A stretch of DNA of 54,492 nucleotides from Clostridiales bacterium (GTDB lineage: Bacteria > Bacillota > Clostridia > Christensenellales > Aristaeellaceae): positions 1 to 54,492 of the forward strand of contig SVGN01000014.1 of NCBI GenBank assembly GCA_015056315.1, written 5' to 3'. Position numbers and translations under genes: made by a program. Under the pieces are notes generated by a model. That model was not told the origin of the DNA and searched no databases. It saw only the letters and a list, made by a program, of their open reading frames with translations. Positions 37,103-45,892 of this stretch are shown piece after piece; the stretch's first letter is position 1, and each line of letters starts with the position of its first letter.

Positions 37103-37720
37103 TTGGCACAGATGAAAATGGAGTGCCTGCCCGTTGGCGAGATGGGCGTGAATTGCTATATTCTTGAAAACCCCGAGACCCACCAATGCCTGGTGGTGGA
37201 TCCCGGCGACGAGGGCGAGCGCATCCTTGCCCGCATCGGCAGCCGTCAGGTGTGCGGGGTGCTGCTCACCCACGGGCATTTTGACCACATCGGCGCGGTG
37301 GATGCGGTGTGCAAGGCTTTTTCCGCCCCCGTGTACATCCACTCCGGCGATCTGGACAAGCTCACCAGCCCGGTGGCCAACTGCGGCGCAGGCTTTGGCA
37401 TCTACCGCACCGTGGAGACCCCCGGCACCCCGCTGGAGGATGGCGATGTGATCGATGCGGCAGGCTTCCCGGTAGAGGTGATGCACACCCCCGGCCACAG
37501 CAACGGCAGCGTCTGTTACCTGCTGCCGGGGGATGCGGGCGTCATCACCGGCGATACGGTATTCGCCCACGGCTATGGCCGCACCGATTTCGCCGACGGC
37601 GATTTTCATAAGCTGGTCAACTCCTTCCGCAGGATCATGCGGATCACTCCCCGCCGAACCAGCTGGCCCGGGCACGAAGGCCCCGGTCTCGTGGGGCGGG
37701 ATCTGCCGGAGGATGCCTGA
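37103..37720 (+). CDS. Metallo-beta-lactamase-fold hydrolase (glyoxalase II-like)
   Basis: 205 residues with the metal-binding LTHGHFDHIGA near residue 55, a second His in HTPGHSNGS near 130, and a C-terminal GHEGPG. The start is a TTG at 37103, eight bases after GGGAGG; an ATG three codons later is possible but worse spaced. It is embedded between dtd and hemZ, a conserved order. The real substrate is unknown; a hydroxyacylglutathione hydrolase label would be by homology only. Confidence 0.88.
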   Translation: MAQMKMECLPVGEMGVNCYILENPETHQCLVVDPGDEGERILARIGSRQVCGVLLTHGHFDHIGAVDAVCKAFSAPVYIHSGDLDKLTSPVANCGAGFGIYRTVETPGTPLEDGDVIDAAGFPVEVMHTPGHSNGSVCYLLPGDAGVITGDTVFAHGYGRTDFADGDFHKLVNSFRRIMRITPRRTSWPGHEGPGLVGRDLPEDA

Positions 37721-39270
37721 TGGAGAGCGTACTGATCACCCTGGAAACGCCGCTGAGCGGCTTTGCCAACGAATATGCGGATGTGCTGAAGCTGTTTTAC
37801 AGGCTGGCGGGGTTCGAGGTGAACCCTGCGGACAGGCTGCCTGCGGAGCCGCCGGTGAACGGCGGGGCGGGCGGTGCCCACACCTTTGCCGCCGCCCTTG
37901 ATCCCGTTACCGGCCTCATGCCGGAGCGGCTCATCCATACCCACGAAGAAACCGAAAGCGTGATGCGCTCCACCTTCACCTTCCGGGGCATGAGCCACAC
38001 GCTGGAGGCCCCCCTGCCCCCGCCGGAGGAGGATGGGGAGCATTACGCCATCGTGCTCAAGCGCAGCCGCAAGCGCCTGAGCAAAACAGCCCTGTATCAG
38101 CTGCTCAAAAAGCTGACCGGGCATCAGCCGCCCTGGGGCAGCCTGACGGGCATCCGTCCCACCCGGCTGGTGTACGAGGGGCTGGCCCAGGGGCTTACCC
38201 TGCCCGAAGCCGCCCGCCATGTGGAGACCGCCTTTGATGTGACCCACGAGAAGGCCGAGCTGCTGCGGGAGATCGTCTCCGTGCAGCAGACCCTGCCCCT
38301 GCCTACGGTGGAGGAGGCGGATGTGTATCTGTCCATCCCCTTCTGCCGCACCCGCTGCGCCTATTGCTCCTTCCCCGGCGAGGCGGTGGGCAAGGGCAAA
38401 ATGATCCCGCCCTATCTGGATGCCCTGCTGTGGGAGATGGAGGAGAGCGCCCAAATGATGCGGGAGGCCGGGCTGCGGCTCCGCGCCCTCTACGTGGGCG
38501 GCGGCACTCCCTCCGCGCTGGATGAGAGCCAGTTCGCCCGCCTGATGGAGCGCACCATGGAGCTGTTCCCCGGTGCGGTGGAGTACACCGTGGAGGCGGG
38601 CAGGCCGGATACCATCACCCGGGGCAAGCTGGAGACCCTGCACCGCCTTGGGGTGGGGCGTATCTCCATCAATCCCCAGACCATGAACGACGAGACCCTG
38701 CGCATCATCGGCAGGGATCATACCGCTGCCCAGACCGTGGCCGCCTTTGAGATGGCCCGGGAGATCGGCTTTTCCGACATCAATATGGATGTGATCGTGG
38801 GGCTCCCCGGCGAGATGCCGGAGCATTTCCGCCACACCATGGACGAGATTTTGCGCCTCAGCCCCGACAGCCTCACCGTGCATACGCTGGCCATCAAACG
38901 CTCCAGCCGCCTCAATCTGGAAAAAGCCCCCCTGCCCGATGCGGATGTGGCCGCCCAGATGGTGCGCATGGGCGAGGAGACCGCAGAGGCGCTGGGCATG
39001 CGGCCCTACTACCTCTACCGCCAGAAATACATGGCCGGGCAGCAGCAGAACGTGGGCTACGCCCGCAACGGCTGCGCCTGCCTCTATAACATCGATATCA
39101 TGGAGGAAAACACCTCCATCGTGGCCATGGGTGCAGGCGCCATCTCCAAGCGGGTCTTCCCCGACCGGGAGCTGCGCATCGAGCGCGCCCCCAACGTGAC
39201 CAACGTGCAGGTCTATATCGACCGGGTGGACGAAATGATGCAGCGGAAGAAGATGCTGTTTTTGGGGTGA
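37720..39270 (+). CDS. hemZ: Radical SAM coproporphyrinogen dehydrogenase-like protein HemZ
   Basis: 516 residues. An N-terminal extension of about 160 residues typical of HemZ precedes the radical SAM core with the cluster motif CRTRCAYCSF (near residue 205), then YVGGGTPSAL and the NMDVIVGLPGE strand. HemN/HemZ proteins act in oxygen-independent haem synthesis, though many clostridial HemZ proteins have no proven role. The start codon overlaps the stop of the upstream hydrolase gene. Confidence 0.9.
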   Translation: MESVLITLETPLSGFANEYADVLKLFYRLAGFEVNPADRLPAEPPVNGGAGGAHTFAAALDPVTGLMPERLIHTHEETESVMRSTFTFRGMSHTLEAPLPPPEEDGEHYAIVLKRSRKRLSKTALYQLLKKLTGHQPPWGSLTGIRPTRLVYEGLAQGLTLPEAARHVETAFDVTHEKAELLREIVSVQQTLPLPTVEEADVYLSIPFCRTRCAYCSFPGEAVGKGKMIPPYLDALLWEMEESAQMMREAGLRLRALYVGGGTPSALDESQFARLMERTMELFPGAVEYTVEAGRPDTITRGKLETLHRLGVGRISINPQTMNDETLRIIGRDHTAAQTVAAFEMAREIGFSDINMDVIVGLPGEMPEHFRHTMDEILRLSPDSLTVHTLAIKRSSRLNLEKAPLPDADVAAQMVRMGEETAEALGMRPYYLYRQKYMAGQQQNVGYARNGCACLYNIDIMEENTSIVAMGAGAISKRVFPDRELRIERAPNVTNVQVYIDRVDEMMQRKKMLFLG

Positions 39271-39470
39271 CCAAAGGGCTCTGCCCTTTGGAAACCCGGC
39301 AGGAGGCCGGTGCCTCCTGCACCTCCGGACGGAGGCCGTTTCATGACCTCAGAAGGGGAGCATTTTCTTGTGCTCTTGCCTTTCGAAACAATGCAGCCAA
39401 CGGGAAATGCGATCTGTTTTGCACCCATGCAATGGGTGCAAAGAGCGGGCAGAGGGCTTCAGGCCTTGCC
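39268..39470. repeat. Composite palindromic intergenic repeats, copies 3 and 4
   Basis: CCAAAGGGCtctGCCCTTTGG, then GGCAGGAGGCcggtGCCTCCTGC, then later TTGCACCCatgcaatGGGTGCAA and GCAGAGGGCTTCAGGCC-type pieces. Together they fill most of the 233-bp gap between hemZ and glpK. No clear glpK promoter is seen in the gap. Confidence 0.6.
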
Positions 39471-39503
39471 CTGCGGAGCATAAAACACATAGGAGGAGAT
39501 CAT

Positions 39504-41003
39504 ATGGGCAATCCTGTACTCGTAGCACTGGACCAGGGCACCACCTCCAGCCGGGCCATCGTGTTCGATCTGCACGGCGCGACGCTGGCATCCCATGCCA
39601 TCGAGTTTGCGCAGCACTACCCCCAGCCGGGCTGGGTGGAGCACGACCCGGATGATATCCTTACCACGCAGATCACCGCCCTTCGGGAGGCGGTGCGCAT
39701 GAGCGGCGTGGATGTGAGCGACATCGCCGCCATCGGCATCACCAATCAGCGGGAGACCACCCTGCTCTGGGAGAAGGATACGGGCCGCTGCGTGCACAAC
39801 GCCATCGTGTGGCAGTGCCGCCGTACCGCTCCCTATGTGGAAAAGCTGGTGGCCGACGGCAAGAGCGATATGATCCGGCAAAAGACGGGTCTGGTGCCGG
39901 ATGCGTATTTCAGCGGCACCAAGCTGGCTTATCTGCTGGATACCCTGGGGCTGCACGAGCGTGCCCGCCGGGGCGAATTGTGCTTCGGCACGGTGGATAC
40001 CTTTCTGGCCTGGCATCTGGTGGAGGGCCGCCCCCATGTGACCGATGCCACCAACGCAGGCCGCACCATGCTGTTCAACCTGCACACCCAGCAGTGGGAT
40101 GACGAGCTGCTTTCCATGCTGAACATTCCCCGGCAGGTGCTGCCCACCGTGGTGGACAGCGCCCATGTGATCGGCAACCTGCGCCCGGAGATCCTGGGCC
40201 GCCCCATTCCGGTGGCCGCCATGGCGGGCGACCAGCACGCCTCCCTGTTCGGGCAGGCCTGCTTTGCGCCGGGCATGGTCAAGAACACCTACGGCACCGG
40301 CTGCTTCATGCTCATGAATACCGGCGATACGCCGGTGGAGAGCAAGAACGGCCTGCTCACCACCATGGCCTGGCGGCTGAACGGTCAGCCCACCTATGCG
40401 CTGGAGGGCAGCGTGTTCATGGGCGGCGCTACCGTGCAATGGCTGCGGGATGAGCTGGGTCTCATCAAGACCGCTGCCGAGAGCGAGCCGCTGGCCGAGA
40501 GCGTGCCCGACACAGCGGGCGTGTTCCTGGTGCCCGCTTTTACCGGTCTGGGCGCACCCCACTGGGATATGTACGCCAGAGGCACCATCGTGGGCATGAC
40601 CCGGGGCACCGGGCGGGCGCATATCGTCCGCGCTGCATTGGAAGCCATCTGCTACCAGAGCTACGACCTGTATGCCGCCATGGTGGCCGACAACGGCGGG
40701 CAGAAGCCCGTACAGATGAATGTGGATGGCGGTGCCAGCGCCAACCGGTTCATGATGCAGTTCCAGTCGGATATCATGGGCGTGCCGGTGGTGCGGCCCG
40801 TGGTGCTGGAGACCACGGCGCTGGGCGCTGCGCTGCTGGCGGGCATCGGTGTTGGGCTGTATGCCAGCAAGGAGGAGGCCGCCGCCATGGTGCGCCCGGA
40901 TCTGACCTTCCACCCCCGCATGGCGGAGAGCGACCGGGGGCTGGCCCTGTACGGCTGGCACCGGGCAGTGGAGAGGGCCAAGGGCTGGGTAGAGACCCGC
41001 TGA
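39504..41003 (+). CDS. glpK: Glycerol kinase GlpK
   Basis: 499 residues, the usual length. It phosphorylates glycerol to glycerol 3-phosphate. Motifs: LDQGTTSSRA (phosphate-1 loop, residues 9-18), NQRETT, WQCRRT, the FGGY-type MAGDQHASLFGQ near 245, and MNVDGGASANRFMMQ near 405. The ATG at 39504 is preceded by AGGAGGAG. No glycerol facilitator or glycerol phosphate dehydrogenase is adjacent. Confidence 0.95.
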   Translation: MGNPVLVALDQGTTSSRAIVFDLHGATLASHAIEFAQHYPQPGWVEHDPDDILTTQITALREAVRMSGVDVSDIAAIGITNQRETTLLWEKDTGRCVHNAIVWQCRRTAPYVEKLVADGKSDMIRQKTGLVPDAYFSGTKLAYLLDTLGLHERARRGELCFGTVDTFLAWHLVEGRPHVTDATNAGRTMLFNLHTQQWDDELLSMLNIPRQVLPTVVDSAHVIGNLRPEILGRPIPVAAMAGDQHASLFGQACFAPGMVKNTYGTGCFMLMNTGDTPVESKNGLLTTMAWRLNGQPTYALEGSVFMGGATVQWLRDELGLIKTAAESEPLAESVPDTAGVFLVPAFTGLGAPHWDMYARGTIVGMTRGTGRAHIVRAALEAICYQSYDLYAAMVADNGGQKPVQMNVDGGASANRFMMQFQSDIMGVPVVRPVVLETTALGAALLAGIGVGLYASKEEAAAMVRPDLTFHPRMAESDRGLALYGWHRAVERAKGWVETR

Positions 41004-41008
41004 ACGGA

Positions 41009-41037
41009 TTGACAACCATTCACTTGGGTGCTAAGAT
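41009..41037 (+). promoter_or_regulatory. Promoter of the DUF1858/ferritin-like pair
   Basis: TTGACA (41009-41014), 17 bp, TAAGAT (41032-41037), starting only 6 bp after the glpK stop. Confidence 0.75.
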
Positions 41038-41093
41038 AGGCAGGAACATCGGCATTGCCGGTGTGATCAACAAACATTTGGAGGAAAACGAAA

Positions 41094-41297
41094 ATGACTG
41101 TTAACAAGGAAATGTCCATTGGTCAGGTTTTGAATATGGATCCCACCACCGCCAACATCTTTCTGAGCTTTGGCATGCATTGCCTGGGCTGCCCCCATGC
41201 TGTGGGCGAAGCCATCCAGGATGCCTGCGCCGCTCACGGTGCCGATGCCGATGCCCTGGTGGAGAAGCTGAACGCTCACTTTGCCCAGAAGGCCTGA
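41094..41297 (+). CDS. DUF1858 small redox-disulfide-type protein
   Basis: 67 residues. The sequence MSIGQVLNMDPTTANIFLSFGMHCLGCPHA carries the CLGC pair typical of the DUF1858/ScdA N-terminal domain, often linked with Fe-S repair or hybrid-cluster proteins. A GGAGG ribosome binding site precedes the ATG. It is followed after 32 bp by a ferritin-like gene. Confidence 0.85.
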   Translation: MTVNKEMSIGQVLNMDPTTANIFLSFGMHCLGCPHAVGEAIQDACAAHGADADALVEKLNAHFAQKA

Positions 41298-41329
41298 TCA
41301 ACGGTTTTTGACCGAAAGGATGTGATGGC

Positions 41330-41797
41330 ATGCGCGTAACATCTGAACAGGAAGCGATGTACATCGCCTGTGCCATGGAAAGCTCCGCCGTGCAGCTCTA
41401 CAGCCGTGCCATGCAGGTGCTGGAGGGGCAGGGCAGGCAGGAGGAGGCGCTCTACCGCTCCATTGCGGCCATGCGTCTGGAGGAAATGAGCCACCTGAGC
41501 CGCTTCCGCTCCTTCTACAACGGCCTGGATGCGGATACGGAAAACCAGCTGATGCTGGGTGCCGTAGCCGACGGCATCCTGTTTGAGGGCGGCCTGATGG
41601 GCGCAGCCCGGGCGGGGGTTTTGAAGGATGTGGAGAGCATGCTGAGCTATGCAGCCCGCTGCGAGGCCACCTCGGTGGAGAAATACCGGGAGTTTGCTGC
41701 CAACGCCCAGAGCCAGGAGGCGCGGGAAGCGCTTCTTGCCATTGCGGCAGAGGAGGCTCGTCACCTTACCGAGCTGACGGAGCAGGCCAAGGGCTGA
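41330..41797 (+). CDS. Ferritin-like di-iron protein (rubrerythrin-type fold)
   Basis: 155 residues, all helical. Four helices carry the expected ligands: Glu in CAMESSAVQLY, ExxH as EEMSH, Glu in RCEATSVEKY, and ExxH as EEARH. There is no rubredoxin domain. It would handle peroxide or iron; pairing with the DUF1858 protein suggests a small redox-stress unit. Confidence 0.75.
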   Translation: MRVTSEQEAMYIACAMESSAVQLYSRAMQVLEGQGRQEEALYRSIAAMRLEEMSHLSRFRSFYNGLDADTENQLMLGAVADGILFEGGLMGAARAGVLKDVESMLSYAARCEATSVEKYREFAANAQSQEAREALLAIAAEEARHLTELTEQAKG

Positions 41798-41826
41798 AAA
41801 CGACCTTCCATACATACTGCGCAAAG

Positions 41827-41862
41827 AGGGGGCGGCTCAGGCCGCCCCTTGTTTCTTGTTTT
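41827..41862 (+). terminator. Terminator after the ferritin-like gene
   Basis: GGGGCGGC-tcag-GCCGCCCC followed by TTGTTTCTTGTTTT. Confidence 0.85.
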
Positions 41863-41902
41863 AGACCCTGATGATTTTGAATGAACGGGAGATGACCTCT
41901 CT

Positions 41903-42415
41903 ATGAAAAGAGAGACGAAGCGTATCTATTCTGTAGAAACACTCACCCTTGGCGGCGTGATGGCCGCCCTTGTGTGCATTGCCACCCTTGTGTTCAAGCT
42001 GCCGGTGCCGGTCACCCAGGGCTACATCCATCTGGGCGATGCGCTGGTGGTCACCGCCGGTGCGGTGCTGGGGCCGGTGGGCGTGGCGGCTGCTGCGCTT
42101 GGCAGCATGCTGGCCGACCTGCTGGGCGGCTACTTTACCTATCTGGTGCCCACGCTGCTGGTAAAAGGGCTGGTGGCGCTGGCGGTGTTTGCGGGCCTGC
42201 GCCGGGAAAGACCGCTGTGGCAGCAGCTGTGCGTGCTGGTGGCGGCAGAGGCCATCATGGTGCTGGGCTATTTTTTGGCGGAATGCCTGCTCTACGGCGC
42301 TGCCGCTGCTGCGGGCGCGGTGCTGCCCAATGTGGTGCAGGGCATCGGCGGCGTGGTGTTCGGCGCTTTGCTGATCCCCGTGTTCCGGCGTATTCTGGCC
42401 GCTTTGAAGCGGTAA
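41903..42415 (+). CDS. ECF transporter S component (vitamin-binding membrane protein)
   Basis: 170 residues with about six membrane segments, starting LTLGGVMAALVCIATLVFK and containing YIHLGDALVVTAGAVLGPVG, the conserved front of the ECF-trnsprt substrate-specific family. It would bind a vitamin or cofactor and use a shared EcfA/A'/T energy module encoded elsewhere; none is in the window. The upstream gap has a terminator but no recognised riboswitch, so the ligand is open. Confidence 0.82.
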   Translation: MKRETKRIYSVETLTLGGVMAALVCIATLVFKLPVPVTQGYIHLGDALVVTAGAVLGPVGVAAAALGSMLADLLGGYFTYLVPTLLVKGLVALAVFAGLRRERPLWQQLCVLVAAEAIMVLGYFLAECLLYGAAAAAGAVLPNVVQGIGGVVFGALLIPVFRRILAALKR

Positions 42416-42453
42416 GGGAGTCGGCTGCCCCAAGTCCTGCCCCCTTCCACACA

Positions 42454-42503
42454 GGCTCCCTCTTCAGAGGGAGCTGTCACCCGAAGGGTGACTGAGGGTG
42501 CCG
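42454..42503. repeat. GGCTCCCTC palindromic repeat, copy 1
   Basis: GGCTCCCTCTTCAGAGGGAGC hairpin followed by TCACCC-gaa-GGGTGA and CTGAGGGTGCCG. It is the same unit as 49391-49439 and, inverted, 49531-49576. Confidence 0.8.
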
Positions 42504-42522
42504 AAGACTATCCATAAACGAA

Positions 42523-42749
42523 ACAGGGCTGCCGTTTTGGCAGCCCTGTCAGACTGTCGAAAAGCCCATACATACCAACATGAGCCGCACATCTTGCACC
42601 TTCGGTGCTCGCTGTGCTCACAAGAAAGCGCTGCGGCGCAAGGTTTGTGGGCTCTGCCCACACCCGGCAGGAAACTGAGTTTCCTGCACCTTCCCCTTTT
42701 TTTGACAACGAAACAGGGCTGCCGTTGGCAGCCCTGTTTCGTTTTCCGT
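42523..42749. terminator. Two near-identical terminator hairpins flanking a repeat-rich spacer
   Basis: Hairpin 42523-42549 (ACAGGGCTGCC/GGCAGCCCTGT) and hairpin 42707-42743 (a perfect 17-bp stem with the same core, T-rich on both sides) bracket 157 bp. That spacer contains CTTGCACCTTCGGTGC, TTGTGGGCTCTGCCCACA and GGCAGGAAACTGAGTTTCCTGC palindromes followed by seven Ts, and no gene. Together they close the convergent S-component and 42752-43066 genes. Confidence 0.75.
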
Positions 42750-42751
42750 TT

Positions 42752-43066
42752 TTACACATCCTCCAGCACATGCCGCCTGCGCTGGGTCTTGCCCTCGTCC
42801 TCGCCGTACACGTAGCTGATCTCCATGCTGTCGAAGGGCACGGCCTCCATAAAATGCTCGGGCTTGAAACGGGTCATGGCATAATCCGCCCAATCGGCCT
42901 CGTGGCGGCTCAGCCACAGGGGCTGGCTCAGATCCAGCCCGGGCAGTGCGGTCTCCAGGGCTGCCTTGGGGTCGTCCCGGGTGCAGGGCACCATCAGGCT
43001 GCCGGTTACCTTGTGCTTGCGGATCAGCCGGATCCACAGCCGTCCCTGGTTCTCCTGTTGCGCCAT
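42752..43066 (-). CDS. Small conserved-looking protein of unknown function
   Basis: 104 residues, soluble, starting MAQQENQGRLWIRLIRKHK and containing WADYAMTRFKPEHFMEAVPFD. It is compositionally normal for the genome. The ATG at 43066 is preceded by AAGGAGGAG. I do not recognise the family. It is a single gene, converging on the S component. Confidence 0.7.
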   Translation of the reverse strand: MAQQENQGRLWIRLIRKHKVTGSLMVPCTRDDPKAALETALPGLDLSQPLWLSRHEADWADYAMTRFKPEHFMEAVPFDSMEISYVYGEDEGKTQRRRHVLEDV

Positions 43067-43161
43067 GTGTGCATCTCCTCCTTGCTGATGGTGGTATTAT
43101 ACACGTTTGCCGCTCCGGCTGCAAGGCATGGGCCCGCATCTGTACAGGTGTTTTCCGGCTA

Positions 43162-43189
43162 TTGACCTTGGCAGAAAATGCAGTATAAT
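43162..43189 (+). promoter_or_regulatory. Promoter of the GH127-like gene
   Basis: TTGACC (43162-43167), 16 bp, TATAAT (43184-43189). Confidence 0.75.
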
Positions 43190-43243
43190 GGTGTAGAATA
43201 GCGTATATTATCGGCGTTTACCGCCTGAAATGGAGAGAAACCT

Positions 43244-44914
43244 ATGCCTACAGCAACCGCTTACCGCCGCGCACCCCTGGTCGACCCCTCCTACGTTACC
43301 CTGCCGGACAGCGCCGTTCATCTGGATGGCGTAATGGGGCAGCGCTGTCAGCAGGCGCTGAGCATGGTGGATCTGCAACAAATGTCTGTGCTGGATGCGG
43401 TTCTGGCCAGCAAGTTGGGCGGCTATGCCGAAATGCCGCCCATGCCCAGGCTGGAGGAGCTGGCTGCCGCCCTGCCCGAGCAGGTGGCAGAGCTGATCCG
43501 CGCCCTTTTTGCGGGCATGCTCATCGCCTCCTCCAACCGGGATAAGAACGGCATGCTGCGGGTGCTGGAGGGCACCCGTGCCTTTATGGAGGCGCTGCCC
43601 CACATCAGCGAGGAGGTGCTTTTCGGCGTGGGTGCCGATGCCCTGCGCCTTACGGTGGAGCTGTACCGCCGCACCGGGCAGCAGTTCCTGCTCTCTCTGC
43701 TGGAGAAGCTGCGCTCCCGCCTGCCCGATGTATCCGGCCTGATGCATATGTTCCCCTTCACCAAGGAGTTCCGCCCCGAGACCGGCGCAGCCACTGCCGA
43801 TGAGCAGGCCTACTACGACCGTATGGAGCGCTTTGCCACCGGTACCGGCACCGCCGATTCCCTGGCCATGACCACCTACCTGGCCCAGTACAGCGGCAGC
43901 GGCCGCGATGCCACCGCCGCCCACACCGGCGCTGCTGCCCTGAACCGCTACCACGGCATGCCCGGCGGCGCTTTCTCTGCCGACCCCTTCCTGGCAGGCC
44001 GCGATCCGGCCCGTGCCGTTACCCTGGAGGCCCTCTGCGCCCAGATCGAAGCCGGGCTGGATGCCCTCTGCGCCGATGGCGACCTGACCGTGGCCGACCG
44101 GCTGGAGAAGCTGTTCCTCAACGGCCTGTGCGATGTATTGGCAGAGGGCGGTGTGCGGGATCTGTCTCCCACCAACCGCCTTGCCGGAGACGACAGCTGC
44201 GATGTGCATAAGCCCGAGAGCGTGCAGGTAACGGCGCTGCTCCGTGCCTTCTATGCCCTGCGCCGCAGCGTATGGCTCGCCAAGGACGATGAGACCGTGG
44301 CCCTCATGCTGCCTGTGGACAGCGGCTGCGTTACCCGCTTCGGCGGCGTGCCCGTACGCCTGACCGCCCGCTGCACCGGCGCGTGGGAGCGCAAGGTGAC
44401 CCTTTTGGTGGAGAGCCGCCAGCCCGCCCGCTTTGCCCTGCAGCTGCGCATCCCCACCTATGCGGAGGGTGCTACCGTTACCGTTGGCGATGTTACCGGC
44501 AGGGATGCCGCCCCCGGCGAGCTGTACACCCTCAACCGCACCTTCCACAACGGCGACGAGGTGACCCTCACCTACCGCATCACTCCCAGGCTGGAGAAGG
44601 GTTACCGCAACAGCACCTCCGTGTGGTGCGGCAACCAGCTGATGGCCTTCTGCATGCCCGAGAACGAGATGGAATGGCGCTACGCCTACGTGGAGGGCGC
44701 GCGCATCACCGCCACCCAGCAGGGCCAGCAGCCTCAGGTGATCATGACCGCCTGCGCTGCCCCCGAATGGAAGGAAAAAGGCGGCTTCATCATGCCGCCG
44801 CCCCAGCGCGTGGCGGCTGGTATGGCCTATGAGCTCACGCTGCTTCCCTTTGCCGGTACCGAGGGCCGCATCGCAGCCTTCCCCACCGCCACTGCCGGGA
44901 GCGGGAATGCATGA
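43244..44914 (+). CDS. Degenerate GH127-like (beta-L-arabinofuranosidase fold) protein
   Basis: 556 residues. The general path of GH127/DUF1680 is visible: an alpha-helical barrel part with YHGMPGGAFSADPFLAG (near residue 235), DRLEKLFLNGLCDVL (the ERTLYNG block), then a beta part with LQLRIPTYAEGATVTV and EMEWRYAYV. However, the zinc/nucleophile Cys clusters (ETC and CSCCP) are not seen at their places, and the N-terminus is short. It may be inactive or use another chemistry. Its stop overlaps the dus start, so the two are co-translated. Confidence 0.55.
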   Translation: MPTATAYRRAPLVDPSYVTLPDSAVHLDGVMGQRCQQALSMVDLQQMSVLDAVLASKLGGYAEMPPMPRLEELAAALPEQVAELIRALFAGMLIASSNRDKNGMLRVLEGTRAFMEALPHISEEVLFGVGADALRLTVELYRRTGQQFLLSLLEKLRSRLPDVSGLMHMFPFTKEFRPETGAATADEQAYYDRMERFATGTGTADSLAMTTYLAQYSGSGRDATAAHTGAAALNRYHGMPGGAFSADPFLAGRDPARAVTLEALCAQIEAGLDALCADGDLTVADRLEKLFLNGLCDVLAEGGVRDLSPTNRLAGDDSCDVHKPESVQVTALLRAFYALRRSVWLAKDDETVALMLPVDSGCVTRFGGVPVRLTARCTGAWERKVTLLVESRQPARFALQLRIPTYAEGATVTVGDVTGRDAAPGELYTLNRTFHNGDEVTLTYRITPRLEKGYRNSTSVWCGNQLMAFCMPENEMEWRYAYVEGARITATQQGQQPQVIMTACAAPEWKEKGGFIMPPPQRVAAGMAYELTLLPFAGTEGRIAAFPTATAGSGNA

Positions 44915-45870
44915 AAACCGACCTGCCGTTCGTTTATGGGTTAGCGCCCATGGCCGGTATGACCGATTGGCCCATGCGCGTGCTGTGCTACCGGATGGGT
45001 GCCAACTACGCCTGCTCCGAGATGGTCAGCGCCATGGGGCTCATGTGCGCAAAGCCCGGTAATATGGTGTACCGCCACCTTTTGGAGGTGCATCCGGAGG
45101 AGACCAACACCGCCTGCCAGCTCTTTGGCAGAGACCCCTCTGTAATGGCGGAGGCGACCCAGCGCATCACAGCACTGGGGCGGTTCAAGTCCATCGATAT
45201 CAATATGGGGTGCCCGGCCCGCAAGGTGGTGCACTCCGGCGAGGGCAGCGCCCTTCTGTTGAAACCCGATCTGGCGTATAAGATCATGGAGGCGGTCAAG
45301 CGCAGCACCGATCTGCCCGTTACCGTCAAGACCCGTCTGGGCTACGATGAGGACAGCATGAACGCCGTGGAGCTGGGCAAGGCCGCCCAGAGCCTGGGGC
45401 TCAGGTGGCTGTGCGTCCACGGGCGCACCCGTCAGCAGCAGTACAGCGGCAAGGCGGACTACGCCGCCATTGCCCGCATCCGGGAGCAGCTCACCCTGCC
45501 GGTGATCGCCAACGGCGATGTATTCACCCCGGCGGATGCCCTGCGCATCCGGCAGGAAAGCGGCTGCGAGAGCCTGATGATCGGCCGCGGAGCTATGGGC
45601 GACCCCTGGCTCTTCCGCGCTGCACTGGCAGCGATCCGGGGCGAGGAAGCCCCGACCGTCACCCTGCAGGAGCGGGTGGATACCGCCCGCCTCCACGCCC
45701 AGTGGATGGTGGCCTACAAGGGCGAGCGCCTGGGCGTGATGGAGATGCGCAAGCACATCGGCCACTACATCGGCGGGCTCAGGGGCGCTACCGCCCTGCG
45801 CCGGGAGCTGAACCTGGCCAAGACCCTTAAGGAGCTGGAGAGCCTGCTGGGCAGGCTTCTGGAGGAATAA
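44911..45870 (+). CDS. dus: tRNA-dihydrouridine synthase Dus
   Basis: 319 residues. This FMN enzyme reduces uridines in tRNA D-loops. Visible features: LAPMAGMTDWPMR (residues 11-23), the catalytic Cys in INMGCPARKV (near 99), VHGRTRQQQY near 168 and IANGDVFTP near 200, then IGRGAMGDPW. It overlaps the upstream gene by 4 bp and is followed after 22 bp by two secreted-protein genes. Confidence 0.95.
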   Translation: MKTDLPFVYGLAPMAGMTDWPMRVLCYRMGANYACSEMVSAMGLMCAKPGNMVYRHLLEVHPEETNTACQLFGRDPSVMAEATQRITALGRFKSIDINMGCPARKVVHSGEGSALLLKPDLAYKIMEAVKRSTDLPVTVKTRLGYDEDSMNAVELGKAAQSLGLRWLCVHGRTRQQQYSGKADYAAIARIREQLTLPVIANGDVFTPADALRIRQESGCESLMIGRGAMGDPWLFRAALAAIRGEEAPTVTLQERVDTARLHAQWMVAYKGERLGVMEMRKHIGHYIGGLRGATALRRELNLAKTLKELESLLGRLLEE

Positions 45871-45892
45871 GTTTTTTCGAGGAGGGATCGTG

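Noticed and set aside
41863-41902. Vitamin riboswitch before the ECF transporter S component
   Set aside because: Only about 40 bp lie between the upstream terminator and the ATG, too short for a known vitamin riboswitch.
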